A stretch of DNA of 64,000 bases from Aquilaria yunnanensis (lineage: Eukaryota; Streptophyta; Magnoliopsida; Malvales; Thymelaeaceae), in contig CM077594.1 in the NCBI GenBank assembly GCA_039654915.1, forward strand, positions 10,196,001 to 10,260,000, in the 5' to 3' direction. How positions within the stretch are numbered: the first letter of the stretch is position 1; each line of letters opens with the position of its first letter. The notes under the pieces were generated by a model. It worked only from the letters and a program-made list of their open reading frames with translations. It ran no database searches and was not told the DNA's origin. Positions 19,594-29,729 of the stretch are shown here, one piece after another. A program made the position numbers and the translations under genes.

Positions 19594-20040
19594 CTAAGTT
19601 AGTATAAAAGCCTAATTTACAAAGAGGAAATTTTAATATTTTAAATTATCTATTGAATTTCAAAAAAATTATAAATTTTTTTAAATTTATTGAAAGACAG
19701 TTGTCAAAGATTTTGAATTTAGTAATACTAGCTAACTATTGGATATCAACTTTTTTAATTTCTAATTTAAACTTTTTTATAATTATTTTCTTAAAAATTT
19801 AAGATACTATTTAAATTATAGTTTTCCCTCTCTTTAAATTGAATTCTATGTTTATCTAATACTAGGGACCAATATGCAAAGAATGACAAAAGATTTGGGA
19901 CCAATTTGAAATAAAATAAAGATTAAAGACCAATTGGCAACATAAATTAAAAGCTTGGGACCATGGTGGTATTACCCATTAATTGGTCCAAGGAAGTGAA
20001 AGCGTCCAAGGTACGGATCAAGATCAACATTACGCGAGGA
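19594..20040. other. Intergenic, AT-rich
   Basis: No gene is seen. The sequence is A/T-rich with phrases such as GGGACCAATATGCAAAG and TTGGGACCAATTTG that look like decayed MITE sequence. Confidence 0.4.
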
Positions 20041-20530
20041 GGAGTCACGTGACCGCGACCCTCCCAATCACGTGCTCCGCGTATCGCTTCATTGCTTTTT
20101 GTTCTTTCTTTTCAATGCTTGTACATGCATTGCTGCTACATTGCTTGTTGCACTAGCATTTAGCTGGTAACTACTACCGGAAAAGACTCGATGATCTGGT
20201 GCGGTCCCCACACAGGTTGACACGGTGCATCCGTGTCTGCCCACCGCCACGTCGTCCCAACGTGCAGCGTGGGTCCCGCGGATAACGTGGACCATGACCC
20301 ACCCAACCTCCGCTTGCTCCCACGCACGACGCACATGACTGGGTACCCCCCATCCTCCACCTCCGATCATTGCGCCGGTGGTACCACGTCGTTTTCGACC
20401 CCCATTTACGAATTTGCCCACGTCGGCACCCGATAACAAGTGACGCCCGTGGTGGCATTTCCGGAATTCGAAATTCAGGAAGGTCACCGGGTTTTTTCCC
20501 TCAGTCAGAGCACATGCGCTCGGGACAACC
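20040..20530. promoter_or_regulatory. GC-rich segment with clustered ACGT-core motifs
   Basis: This segment is clearly richer in G+C than its surroundings. It carries GTCACGTGAC (20045-20054, a perfect 10-base palindrome), ATCACGTGCTCC, CCACGTCGTCCCAACGTGC, ATAACGTGGACC, ACCACGTCG and CCCACGTCGG. ACGT cores of this kind are binding sites of bZIP and bHLH factors in plants. It looks like a promoter, but no gene was recognised on either side. Frames on both strands are open because of GC content, and none resembles a known protein. Confidence 0.4.
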
Positions 20531-20553
20531 AGCCGATCTCTTCAAAGTTTTGA

Positions 20554-20558
<5 letters not shown>

Positions 20559-20611
<53 letters not shown>
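20559..20611. repeat. (AT)n microsatellite
   Basis: About 26 AT units. The flanks TTTTGAAAC and GTTTCGAAAG are themselves nearly inverted repeats, so the block could extrude as one long hairpin. Confidence 0.95.
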
Positions 20612-20613
<2 letters not shown>

Positions 20614-20951
20614 TCGAAAGTTTTTAGTTGCCGAAAGACGTTGCGAAACAGCTCTGTCTTCTGCTTCTACTTCTTTTTTTTTTATTTTCTTTTGGGTCCA
20701 AATATTTGAGAATTTATTAGTGTCGCTCGCATGATAGTTGGAGAACATGATCCCATTCGATTTAGCGAATTTCTCCGACAATATCCAATTATTAAAAAAG
20801 TAAAACGTGTACCGACTAATTTTATTAACTAGGGGATCATCAGTGTGAGAGGAAAAAAATAAAGAAACAAAAACATGTAAATGTTTCCGTTAATTTGACT
20901 GGAAGATTTTTGTATGTGGAATTTTCAAGTTCTGAGATTAATTTCCATAAT

Positions 20952-21515
20952 GAGTAAATTCATAAATGGTCTCTAACCTTTAGTCATTATTTTTTTTTAG
21001 TTCCTAATTTATTAAACGTTCTGTTTTAGTCCTAAATATATTAAAAATATTTTATTTCAATCCTAAATTTGTTGAAAATGTTTAATTTTGATTCCAATTT
21101 GATAAAATTTGTTAACTTAAAGTATTTGTCTGATAAAAACTTTTTAGATCATAATTTAAACTATCCAGTAACTATCTTATAATAAATTTAATCTATATAA
21201 TAATTTTTTTACAGTTAATAAAAAATTCAAATCACATTTTTTCTCTCTGTAAATTGAACTTATTTCATTTAGAAATAAAAAAACTATTAATTTAAATTAT
21301 TTATTTACTATAAAAAAATATTAAACTATTTAAATTTACTAGAAGAGAATTATCAAATATTTAAATTAGAATTTCAAACGTTTCTATATTTCATCTGGTG
21401 AGTGACCAAAAAGAAACAATTTTAATAGGTTTAAGACCAAAGAAAAACATTCAATAGGTTAAAGACTAAAAGGAAACAATAACTAAAGGTTATGAACTAT
21501 TTATGCAATTTACTC
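20952..21515 (+). mobile_element. Long-TIR MITE, copy 1
   Basis: The ends are inverted: GAGTAAATTCATAAATGG...CCTTTAGTCATT at the left, and AATAACTAAAGGTT...TTTATGCAATTTACTC at the right, about 40 bp with few mismatches. The interior is AT-rich and non-coding. A related copy lies inverted at 29139-29729. Imperfect flanking duplications (TCCATAAT and TCTATAAT) are possible. Long TIRs suggest a Mutator-like origin. Confidence 0.75.
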
Positions 21516-22771
21516 TATCTATAATCAGTGTGACTTAAACAAACAATAATGGGTGATTAAATGTGTTAATAAAAAAACAGAATTAGAAAATCTCATATAT
21601 GTGTGATCTACCTTTTTATATATAGTCGATATATATGTAGAACCAATCTTGGATTAAAATCAATGCTAAGATCACCTGGTCAGGGCACAGAGCCATGTGC
21701 AAATCCATATGCAGTTTATACAAATGGGAATGGCTACATTATTTTCCCCTTACCGACACATGAAGTATTACAGGAACAACATCCACTACTATAATATTTT
21801 TGTGCATAGTGATACATTTTTATACATTGCCAAAATAAGTATTTGATTCTACAAAAAATAACTATACATTTAATGTCTTATTTCAATGACACATTTTTAA
21901 CATATATGTGTGCGCAAGCGTGAGTACATCGGTTAGCCTGATAAGTTAAACTTCAATACTTTTGGAAATATATTTCATGGAGGCCCTCTCACTTTGATAA
22001 TATTGTGTAATATTTTCTCCACTTTCTGAAATTATAATTATTTTTGTCTATGAAAAAAAAGGAAAATGAATATTGTTATTGTGTAATTAATAAAAATTAG
22101 AACATTTGACAAGAACAATGCTAGAGACTAGCGTGATTTTGAGGCAAGACATTATTTATTATCATTATTTATTATGATAAGTACGGTGTTTTAATATATT
22201 AGAACCGCGAATCGCCTATATATATGTAACGTTTCCTTGAAAAAAAAAATAGTAGTTGATATTTATTGACGTTGTAAATTAGGCCTCAGATTGTTATCTA
22301 CCAATGCAAGAGTGCATGCTTGACCACAAACTCCATTAAAATGCTTGTGAAGCTCTTGTCATTGAAGGTACGAAATGAACCACACAATTTTATTTAAATA
22401 AATTAAAAATAAAAATAAATAATTGATGGATTAATAATTTATTTTTAAAGTACCCTGGCTTTTCGTCATCTTTAACGAGTTGTTGAATTAATAGAACAAC
22501 TTGTGGGTGAAAGGGGGTCGACCGAGTTATAAAAATTTATTGTGACGCACCGAAAAAACCACAACCAAAATAATACTAACATTATGCTCCAATGATGAGT
22601 CATTTCGGATCATGCCCATTTAAATTGTATTCCCTTTATTTTGCATTAATTGACAATTTTTTTTATTGTAGTTTGACTTGGACATATTCATATTAATATA
22701 TTTTTGAAAAAAAAATTCTTAAAAAAGATATTTAGAAACTATAATCTTTAAAGTTTTATTTTTATGTACAA
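21516..22771. other. Intergenic, AT-rich
   Basis: No gene is recognised. A slightly GC-richer patch (21655-21790) has an open frame with no family resemblance. The rest is AT-rich. Confidence 0.4.
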
Positions 22772-24420
22772 TTAGTTGGGTAACCCATGTGATGCACGGG
22801 AATTATTTCTTGAATTGAAATTGAGTTAATATGTTAAAATACAAGTTGTGTTTTCATTTGTTTTTGTATGTAGTCTAATTGTGTAATACAAAACTTGTTG
22901 AAATGCTTATTTTTTATTAGAAGAATTTTATTGAATGTCGGACATTACTCTCTATAGAACCTGTGTTTGTAATAAATTATATCTTAGATGCTAAGCTTAC
23001 AAATCTTTCATAATTTTCTCTACATAAATTATGTACTAACATAATTGAGTTTGAAAAGAAGAATAACAATATAATATTATACCTCGGCTTTGGGTAATTA
23101 ACAAGTGCATTGCATTCCTCACCAAATAATCCAGTTCATAGGGGAATTAGTTTTTGTCAATGCCGTGATAATTGACATGATAAGTAGTACTAACTCAATC
23201 TCATAATTATTTTAGAAATGGTTCAATCAAGCAGTAAACACCTTCCTAAAATAGGTTGAAGAAGGCTTATTTATATAAAAAGGAATAGAAAAAATAGGCT
23301 AAATGTAAAATAATCTTGTAAGATATAGAAATTTACCTTGTCATGTGTGCAATCACCTAGAGCAAAAACTTCACAAATTATTTTGCTTTCTATTTCTTTT
23401 TTTTTTTCATTGATATTATTCTTCCCATCAATAAACAAATTTTGTATTCTGAACTCTGAATTTTTGGCACTACACTTGAATATATGATATAAAATCATGG
23501 GTGATAAGTTATCAATTAATGTAAGACATGTATTGTAAACTGACAAATTGGTTTTAGAAACCTACATAAAATCACCCCCTATAATGTCAATCTTGTGAAT
23601 TTGGAGATTTAGGTAAATCTTGCTTGATCTTAAAGTTCATAAACTTGGTTGACTTATACAGGAAAACAATATAGTTAATAAGTTTACATTATAGTAGAAA
23701 GAGAAATATAAGGTAAATGTAGATGAGAGAAGGTACAATATGTTAGAAACCTTGAAAATCTTCACGACCAAAGAAGTGAAAACTTCTACAACACAAGTTG
23801 ATTCATTTTCTCCCTTCTTTGCCAAAAAAATTGGGGAGAACTTTGACTATAGTGTAAATAGAATTTTATACCCACTGTTTAGAAAAGATGGGAATTAGTA
23901 GAGAAATATACACAAATGGTTGAACGAAAGATATTGAATATCATTATGTAAAAAATACCTCAAATCTTGTAATTTTATGGTTAGGGTGTTAACTGAATCA
24001 CCTTTAACAAATTTTGGCTCAATTGAACTAACTTCTACAACAACTCCCACAACATCTGGTATAGAAAAACAAATGGTAATAATGGAGTATAGATAATATA
24101 TGCAGCATCCGATTGTATTTTGAAAAACTTATAGAGAAATCTGTAATGAGTTCTTCTTGGTTAATGCGTGTGCTAAGTTGATCGAAAACAACGAACTCAA
24201 ATTTATGCATGGGAAAATCATGAGGCTTGTGATTCACGATATAGATTTGTGTAGTATGAGTAATATGGATCATAAATTGGTGTGTATTTATTATTCGATA
24301 AGTCTTTTTCTTTGGAAGAACTATGAAAATTTTGAAGATATACATACTTCCTTTATGAAGCTTCTCTTTAAACTTGTACGCAAAAAAAAAAAATTGATAG
24401 ACTCATGAATTGACACACCC
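22772..24420 (-). mobile_element. Helitron-like 3' portion (minus strand)
   Basis: On the minus strand, CCCGTGCATCACATGGG (22800 down to 22784) forms a 6-bp stem with one G-T wobble. It is followed after 8 bases by CTAA (22775-22772) and then a T. A hairpin a few bases before a terminal CTRR, inserted before T, is the Helitron 3' signature. An RPA70-like pseudogene, a gene often carried by plant Helitrons, lies just upstream in the same orientation. The 5' TC end was not found. Confidence 0.55.
23055..24420 (-). pseudogene. RPA70-like single-stranded-DNA-binding protein, decayed
   Basis: Pieces on the minus strand occur in the order of a replication protein A large subunit. Near 24350-24130 an OB-fold piece includes FPMHKFEFVVFDQLSTRINQ. 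Near 24058-23959 a piece includes DVVGVVVEVSSIEP and ends at an AG|GT donor. Near 23880-23755 lies KILFTL, then a TAG where the family's LW motif is expected (23847-23849), then VFTSLVVKIFK. Near 23560-23420 a piece includes NLSVYNTCLTLIDNLSP. At 23130-23060 the zinc-finger end ECNALVNYPKPRYN. The intron before DVVG ends CCAG, but its donor appears mutated. With an in-frame stop and broken splice sites it is not functional. Confidence 0.65.
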
Positions 24421-25042
24421 TTTATATGTAAAAAAAAAACATAATAGCCAATAATAGATCATGAATGTATATTTATAGTAGGGAGGAAAAAATAAATTGT
24501 AAAATTCAATAGAATAGAGAAAAAGAAGAATATCTTCTCATCCACAAGAACAAAATCGGTACTAATAAATTAGTCACATTTTCAACAATTAAAAACATCC
24601 CACAAACGACACACCCTTACTTAAATCAGTCTTTTTACGACACAGTTTTAGTCTTTTTAGGAGACAATTTCTCTAATGTAATATGTTATGTATGGGAGTT
24701 ATAAAAATAAGAAAAGATTCATAAAAGAACATATTCATCGATTGTAGAAATTCAAAGATTAAGAAATTAAAAGATAAGAAAATCTATCAGTCTTTTTATG
24801 CGACTACCTCATCTTTGACATGCGTGAAAATGTAAAAATATAAATTAATGAAGAAACAAAGATATGTAGCAAAGGAAAGACAGAAAGAAATGAAATGAAA
24901 AATTGATAATATTGAGTGTGTATTGAAAGCAAGTGTTAGAACCTACACATATATAAATGAGGGAATGAGTGAATGAGTGAATTTTGAAGGGAGGGTTATA
25001 TAAAGACTTTAAGTATTTATTATTGCAAATGAATTCTTCAAT
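24421..25042. other. Intergenic, AT-rich
   Basis: No gene was seen. The phrase GAATGAGTGAATGAGTGAAT at 24963 is a short tandem repeat. Confidence 0.4.
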
Positions 25043-26058
25043 TAGGGGCGTTCGTGGTGTGGGTTAATGCAATTTATGGCTAAGCATGAAGCCATACCAC
25101 ATAGTAAACAGTTTTACATTTTAGAAACCATAACTACACCACTTTGCATACAAATCCTAAAAAAATAGCATCACATAAATGCGGTTCGGTTTGTGGATTG
25201 GTTGTGGTTTTTTCACGCTACAAATCTATCATACTAAATCTAAATAATTAATATAAGCACATAACATAGATAAAAATAAAAAATAAAAATACAATTTAGT
25301 CCATAAAGCCAACACATAAAAAAAATACAAATTTCAAATAAGCCAAATTTATCATCCTAAATCCTACACACATAAGAAACATATTGTTTGTTTTTCATCA
25401 CCAAAACACATAAACAAGAAACTCCTTATCTGCAACATTATATTATAATAGATCGTCAAAGCAAAGACTCATTCTTCACACCTCAATGCTTACACAATGA
25501 TTCAAAAAACATAATCCACAACTGAACATAACACCATCAATTTATTATATTTGAATGAGTTAGAAAAATAAAAGTAAAAAAAATATGCATCATTACCTAG
25601 AAGATGAATGCAAGAATAGAATTTTAGTTACCATTGACATTAGCAAAAACAAGAGACTCAGGTGGTTTTGTGGAAAACTCTATAAAAGCGCAAAATAAAT
25701 AATATCAATAAAATTTTCATAAGTATTAATATGAATTAGGTCTTCCTTTAAGTATTAAACTTTAATTTTTGGTTTAAGAAATTAGTTTTAAATGATAGAA
25801 TTAGAGATTAAAAGGGGGAGAGAATTAGCCAAATAGGTATATAATTTTAATTTATATTGGATTAGATCTCTTCTATTGGGCCGGTGCGGTTTTTATCAGT
25901 TATGACATTCAAAAACCATAATCGCATCATATGATATTCGATTTTAAGATTTCTAAACCTGGATCATAACCGAAACCACATAAAACCATATACCATCGGT
26001 TTGGTGTGGATCGGTTTATGTGGTTTTGTGTGTTGACCTAGTTCCATGCACACCCCTA
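25043..26058. mobile_element. hAT-like non-autonomous element
   Basis: The left end TAGGGGCGTTCGTGG and right end CCATGCACACCCCTA are inverted (TAGGGGTGTGCATGG on the other strand). Flanking 8-mers TCTTCAAT (25035-25042) and TGTTCAAT (26059-26066) agree at 7 of 8 positions, the duplication length of hAT elements. Subterminal GGTTTGGTGTGG/CGGTTCGGTTTG phrases are typical. No transposase is visible. Confidence 0.65.
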
Positions 26059-26099
26059 TGTTCAATAAACGCTACAAATGTTTAATGCTGAAAAAAATA

Positions 26100-26785
26100 T
26101 TCTTGGGCGAAGTTGGATGGACAAGATTAATACCACTAAAGAAAATTAAATTATAAGAGAACACTCTAATAGAAATTAAAGCTACTAAATTGCTAAGAGA
26201 GATGAGGAAGTTGGATGGACAATATTAATACCATTAAAGGAAACAAAATTGTAATGAGAACACTCTAAGAAAAATTAAAGCTACTAAATTACTAAGAGAT
26301 ATGAAATTTATTTAAAATAATTGATCAAGGACAATAATATTAATGACCCATTAAGAAGGAAACAAAAGCTAATGGTGTTTTAATATACTAAGATGATAGG
26401 AATTTAAATACAATCACTAAAATGTATAAAAATTAGAATTTTAAAGGAAATTGAATGAACAATAGTAATACCATTAAAGCAAATAAATTTGTAATGAGAA
26501 CACTCTAATAGAAATTAAAACTACTAAATTGCTAAGAGAGATGGGGAAGTTTGATGGACAACATTAATACCATTAAAGCAAATAAAATTGTATACGAACA
26601 TGCTAATAAAAATTAAAGCTACTAAATTACTAAGAGAGATGGAATTTATTTAAATCAATTGATTAAGGAACAATAATATGAATGATCCATTAAGAAGGAA
26701 GCAAAAACTAATTGTGTTTTAATACACTAAGAGGAGAGGAATTTTAATTCAATCACTAATATGTATAAAAAAGAAGATTTTAAAG
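26100..26785 (+). repeat. Tandem repeat, ~105-bp subunits in a ~350-bp unit
   Basis: Two ~350-bp units (about 26108-26440 and 26445-26775) each hold two ~105-bp subunits with TTGGATGGACAA, TTAATACCATTAAAG, GAGAACACTCTAA and TAAAGCTACTAAATTACTAA, followed by a unique tail with ATCAAGGACAATAATAT and CATTAAGAAGGAA. Confidence 0.75.
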
Positions 26786-27230
26786 GCTCTCTACTATATA
26801 TAAAGAGCTGACCAAGAATTACAATTCAAAATATAAATTTTAAAGTTATGACTATATGGGGGCCTAAGTTATTAAAAAAATACACATAATATAAATTTTA
26901 GTATTCTAAAATGAGTGGAATTCTCCGTTATATTATGAAGTAAATACTAAAAGAATTAATTTTGGGGAATGAGTGGGTTTCTTATTTATAAAACTAATGC
27001 TATAAATATGTATTATGAAGTAAATACTAAAGGAATTAGTATTGAGAAATGAGTAGAATTGGAATTAGTTTTGGGTATGAAGTAAATGTTAAAAGAATTA
27101 GTCTTGAGAAATTAGTGAAATTTTCCTTTATATTTTGAATTAAATGCTAAAGAAATTAGTTTTGGGTATGAAGTAAATGCTAAAGAAATTAGTCTTGATG
27201 ATTGGAATTCTTCTTTATATTAATATTTTT
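26786..27230 (+). mobile_element. Possible Helitron 5' end with internal repeats
   Basis: TCTCTACTATATATAAAGAG at about 26790 resembles the 5' start of many dicot Helitrons. It is followed by ~90-bp repeats (about 26900-27215) with AAAGGAATTAGTATTGAGAA and GGGTATGAAGTAAATG. A matching 3' end was not found, so this may be a fragment. Confidence 0.35.
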
Positions 27231-29138
27231 ATAATAAATTTTGAAAGAAATAAAATTATAAATTAATTACTGTGAATAGTAAAATAGTCAGTTTTTATGA
27301 AACGGAATAAATATATATAAAACATTTCCTATCCAATAAAAAACATTTATATCTATACACGAGGTATAAGGGTTAGGAGGTACTTCTATAAAATTCATTA
27401 GAACCAGTATTAGAACATTATATGAGGAATGAATATGTCAAAACTCGAAATTCTGATCCCTCCCATATCTATCTAGCTCCTTAGCCACTAGGCTAAATCA
27501 CTGGATATAATATCATCTCATTTATACATATACAGGGAGATTGGTTGAAATTATTGCCCTTTGAAAGGAGATTCAATCAACTTATGTTTCATTTAAGAAT
27601 AATGTTTTGTGGTAAGTATTAGATTTTTAAATAATTAATTATCAACTTCTTCTTACATTTTGAATTCCTAAAAATTACTACTGAATAATTTTTTAAAAGT
27701 TTTTTGCAACCACAACCTTAGTCGAGCTACACAAAACACTCTTCCTTTTTCGTTATCTTGTTTGACTGAATCGACAATTAATAAGAAAATTATACATGAC
27801 ACTCGTTTTAACATAAGAAATTAAGATGTGAATGACTTTATTAAACCTGGTCGTCAAAGAGGATCTCAAGTGAAGCAAACTATAGAGTCGTAGACCTATT
27901 TGAACATCACTAATCGTTATATAGCAAGTTACATGCTTCCTCGGCTTTGTTTTTGTTTTTATTTATTTATTTTACTTAGAATCAGCTATTACAAGTTTAG
28001 GGACACTTATTTGGACCCCCGAAAGGTGACCAAATTAACACCAAATAGTATTGCATGATATTGGGGAACCCAGGATTCTAAGTTCATATCCTTAGCCCGG
28101 CACGGGACTAGTGAGCTTATCTAATCCATCATAAACTGAGTAATGCAGATACTGTACCTAGCCTTTGAGAAACCAAATTCATGGATAGGTATGGTCGTGT
28201 TTCTGGACCAAGCTTTGCTTTCCCAGGGAGAAGTGAGGTAGAAGAAACTTATTCTATGAGTACAACTCAAGTTTAGGTTTTTTAAAAAGGGCTGCATGAG
28301 AGAAGAACTCCTTTATTATTATATATACCGATACACACAAATGTACAAGAGCTTTAGAGAGAACGATGGAGAGAGTATTTTGGAAGGAATTGATCCAAAG
28401 GGTAAGGCACAAGTTAGTAAAAGTAGAATGAAATGGTGACATGTGGTGCTAGCTAGGGTTTTGGGTGAGGCTCATCATGATTTTTCTAGAAACAAAAACC
28501 AAACATATCCTTCTGTTATGTTGTCAATTTTGTTATCCCTTTTCTTCCCAAACTTAGAACCAACGTACACTTTAATAATTTTAAATCTACTAGGGTATAG
28601 CCTAATTCCTTTTCATTTGTTAATTGCCTGTCAAGCTTCAACCGATTCTTTTTAATTAACAGGCTTGTGGCTCCCAGCCACACAGGAAGGATAAATATGC
28701 ACAATATAGTTTTTTTTTTTTTCAATTTTTTATATATGGTAATTTAATTAGTTAGCAAATTAATATAGGTTAATTTGCACAATAAGATTAAATCGAAAAA
28801 ATTAATTGGTTATAAGCAAGTAAAAACAGCCCAAAAAAATATATGCTGGCCTATAAAAGATAAATTGTGAAATACAAATAATGATCAAGAAGAAAATAAG
28901 GATTATTTTATTTTCTGGTAATTAACAGAAACAGAGTCGAGAGGGTTTGGTTTGAACTGCGAGGCAGAAACTTTCTTTAATTTATTTCTCCTTTCATTTT
29001 CTTGTACATGGACGAAACCTTTGAGGGACCGCAAAACGAACTAATCCACGAGGACCAATTTCAGGGCCGCGAATTCCTGCTTTTTTTTTTTTTAGAAAAA
29101 AGCTTAATTTTAGAATAAAAAGGCCTTATATACAAAAA
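27231..29138. other. Intergenic, AT-rich
   Basis: No gene is recognised. The region holds one SINE-like piece (27420-27510). The small open frames at 28254-28725 lack family features. Confidence 0.4.
27420..27510 (-). mobile_element. SINE-like tRNA-derived fragment
   Basis: On the minus strand, TAGTGGCTAAGGAGC fits the polymerase III A box. TTTCGAGTTTT, about 50 bases further, is a decayed B box. Confidence 0.4.
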
Positions 29139-29729
29139 GAGTAAGTTGCATAAATGATTCATAACCTTTAGTCATTATTTGCTTCTAGTCTCTAATCTAT
29201 TGAATGTTCTAATTTGGTCTTAAACCTATAAAAATTATTTCATTTTGGTTCTTCATTAGATAAAATTTATTAACTTAGAATCATTATCTAACAAAAATTT
29301 TTGAAATTTTAAGTTAAATATTCGGTAATTTTTTTTCTGTAAATTTAAACAATTTAATATTTTTTGAAAATAAATAAAAAATTTAAATTAGTATTTTTTT
29401 TCTTTTTAAATGAAATAAGTTCAATTTACAAAGAGAAAAAAATGTGATTTTAATTTTTCATTAACTATAAAAAAATTTATTATACAAATTAAATTTATTA
29501 TATGACAGTTAATGGATAATTTAAATTATGATCTAAAAAGTTGTTATTAGACAAATACTTTGAGTTAATAAATTTTATCAAATCATGACCAAAATGAAAC
29601 ATTTTTAATAGATTTAGGACTGAAATGAAATATTTTTAATAGATTTAGGACTAAAATAGAACATTCAATAGGTTAGAAACTAAAAAAAAACAATGACTAA
29701 AGGTTAGAGACCATTCATGAAATTTACTC
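29139..29729 (-). mobile_element. Long-TIR MITE, copy 2 (inverted relative to copy 1)
   Basis: The termini GAGTAAGTTGCATAAATG and CATTCATGAAATTTACTC match those of copy 1. The interior is the reverse complement of copy 1; for example GGATAATTTAAATTATGATC here answers GATCATAATTTAAACTATCC there. The flanks TATACAAAAA and TATACCAAAAA look like a 9-10-bp target duplication, as made by Mutator-like elements. Confidence 0.75.

Noticed and set aside
20089..20487. 132-codon minus-strand frame and overlapping frames in the GC-rich segment
   Set aside because: Frames on both strands are open because stop codons are rare in GC-rich DNA; no domain and no codon pattern were recognised.
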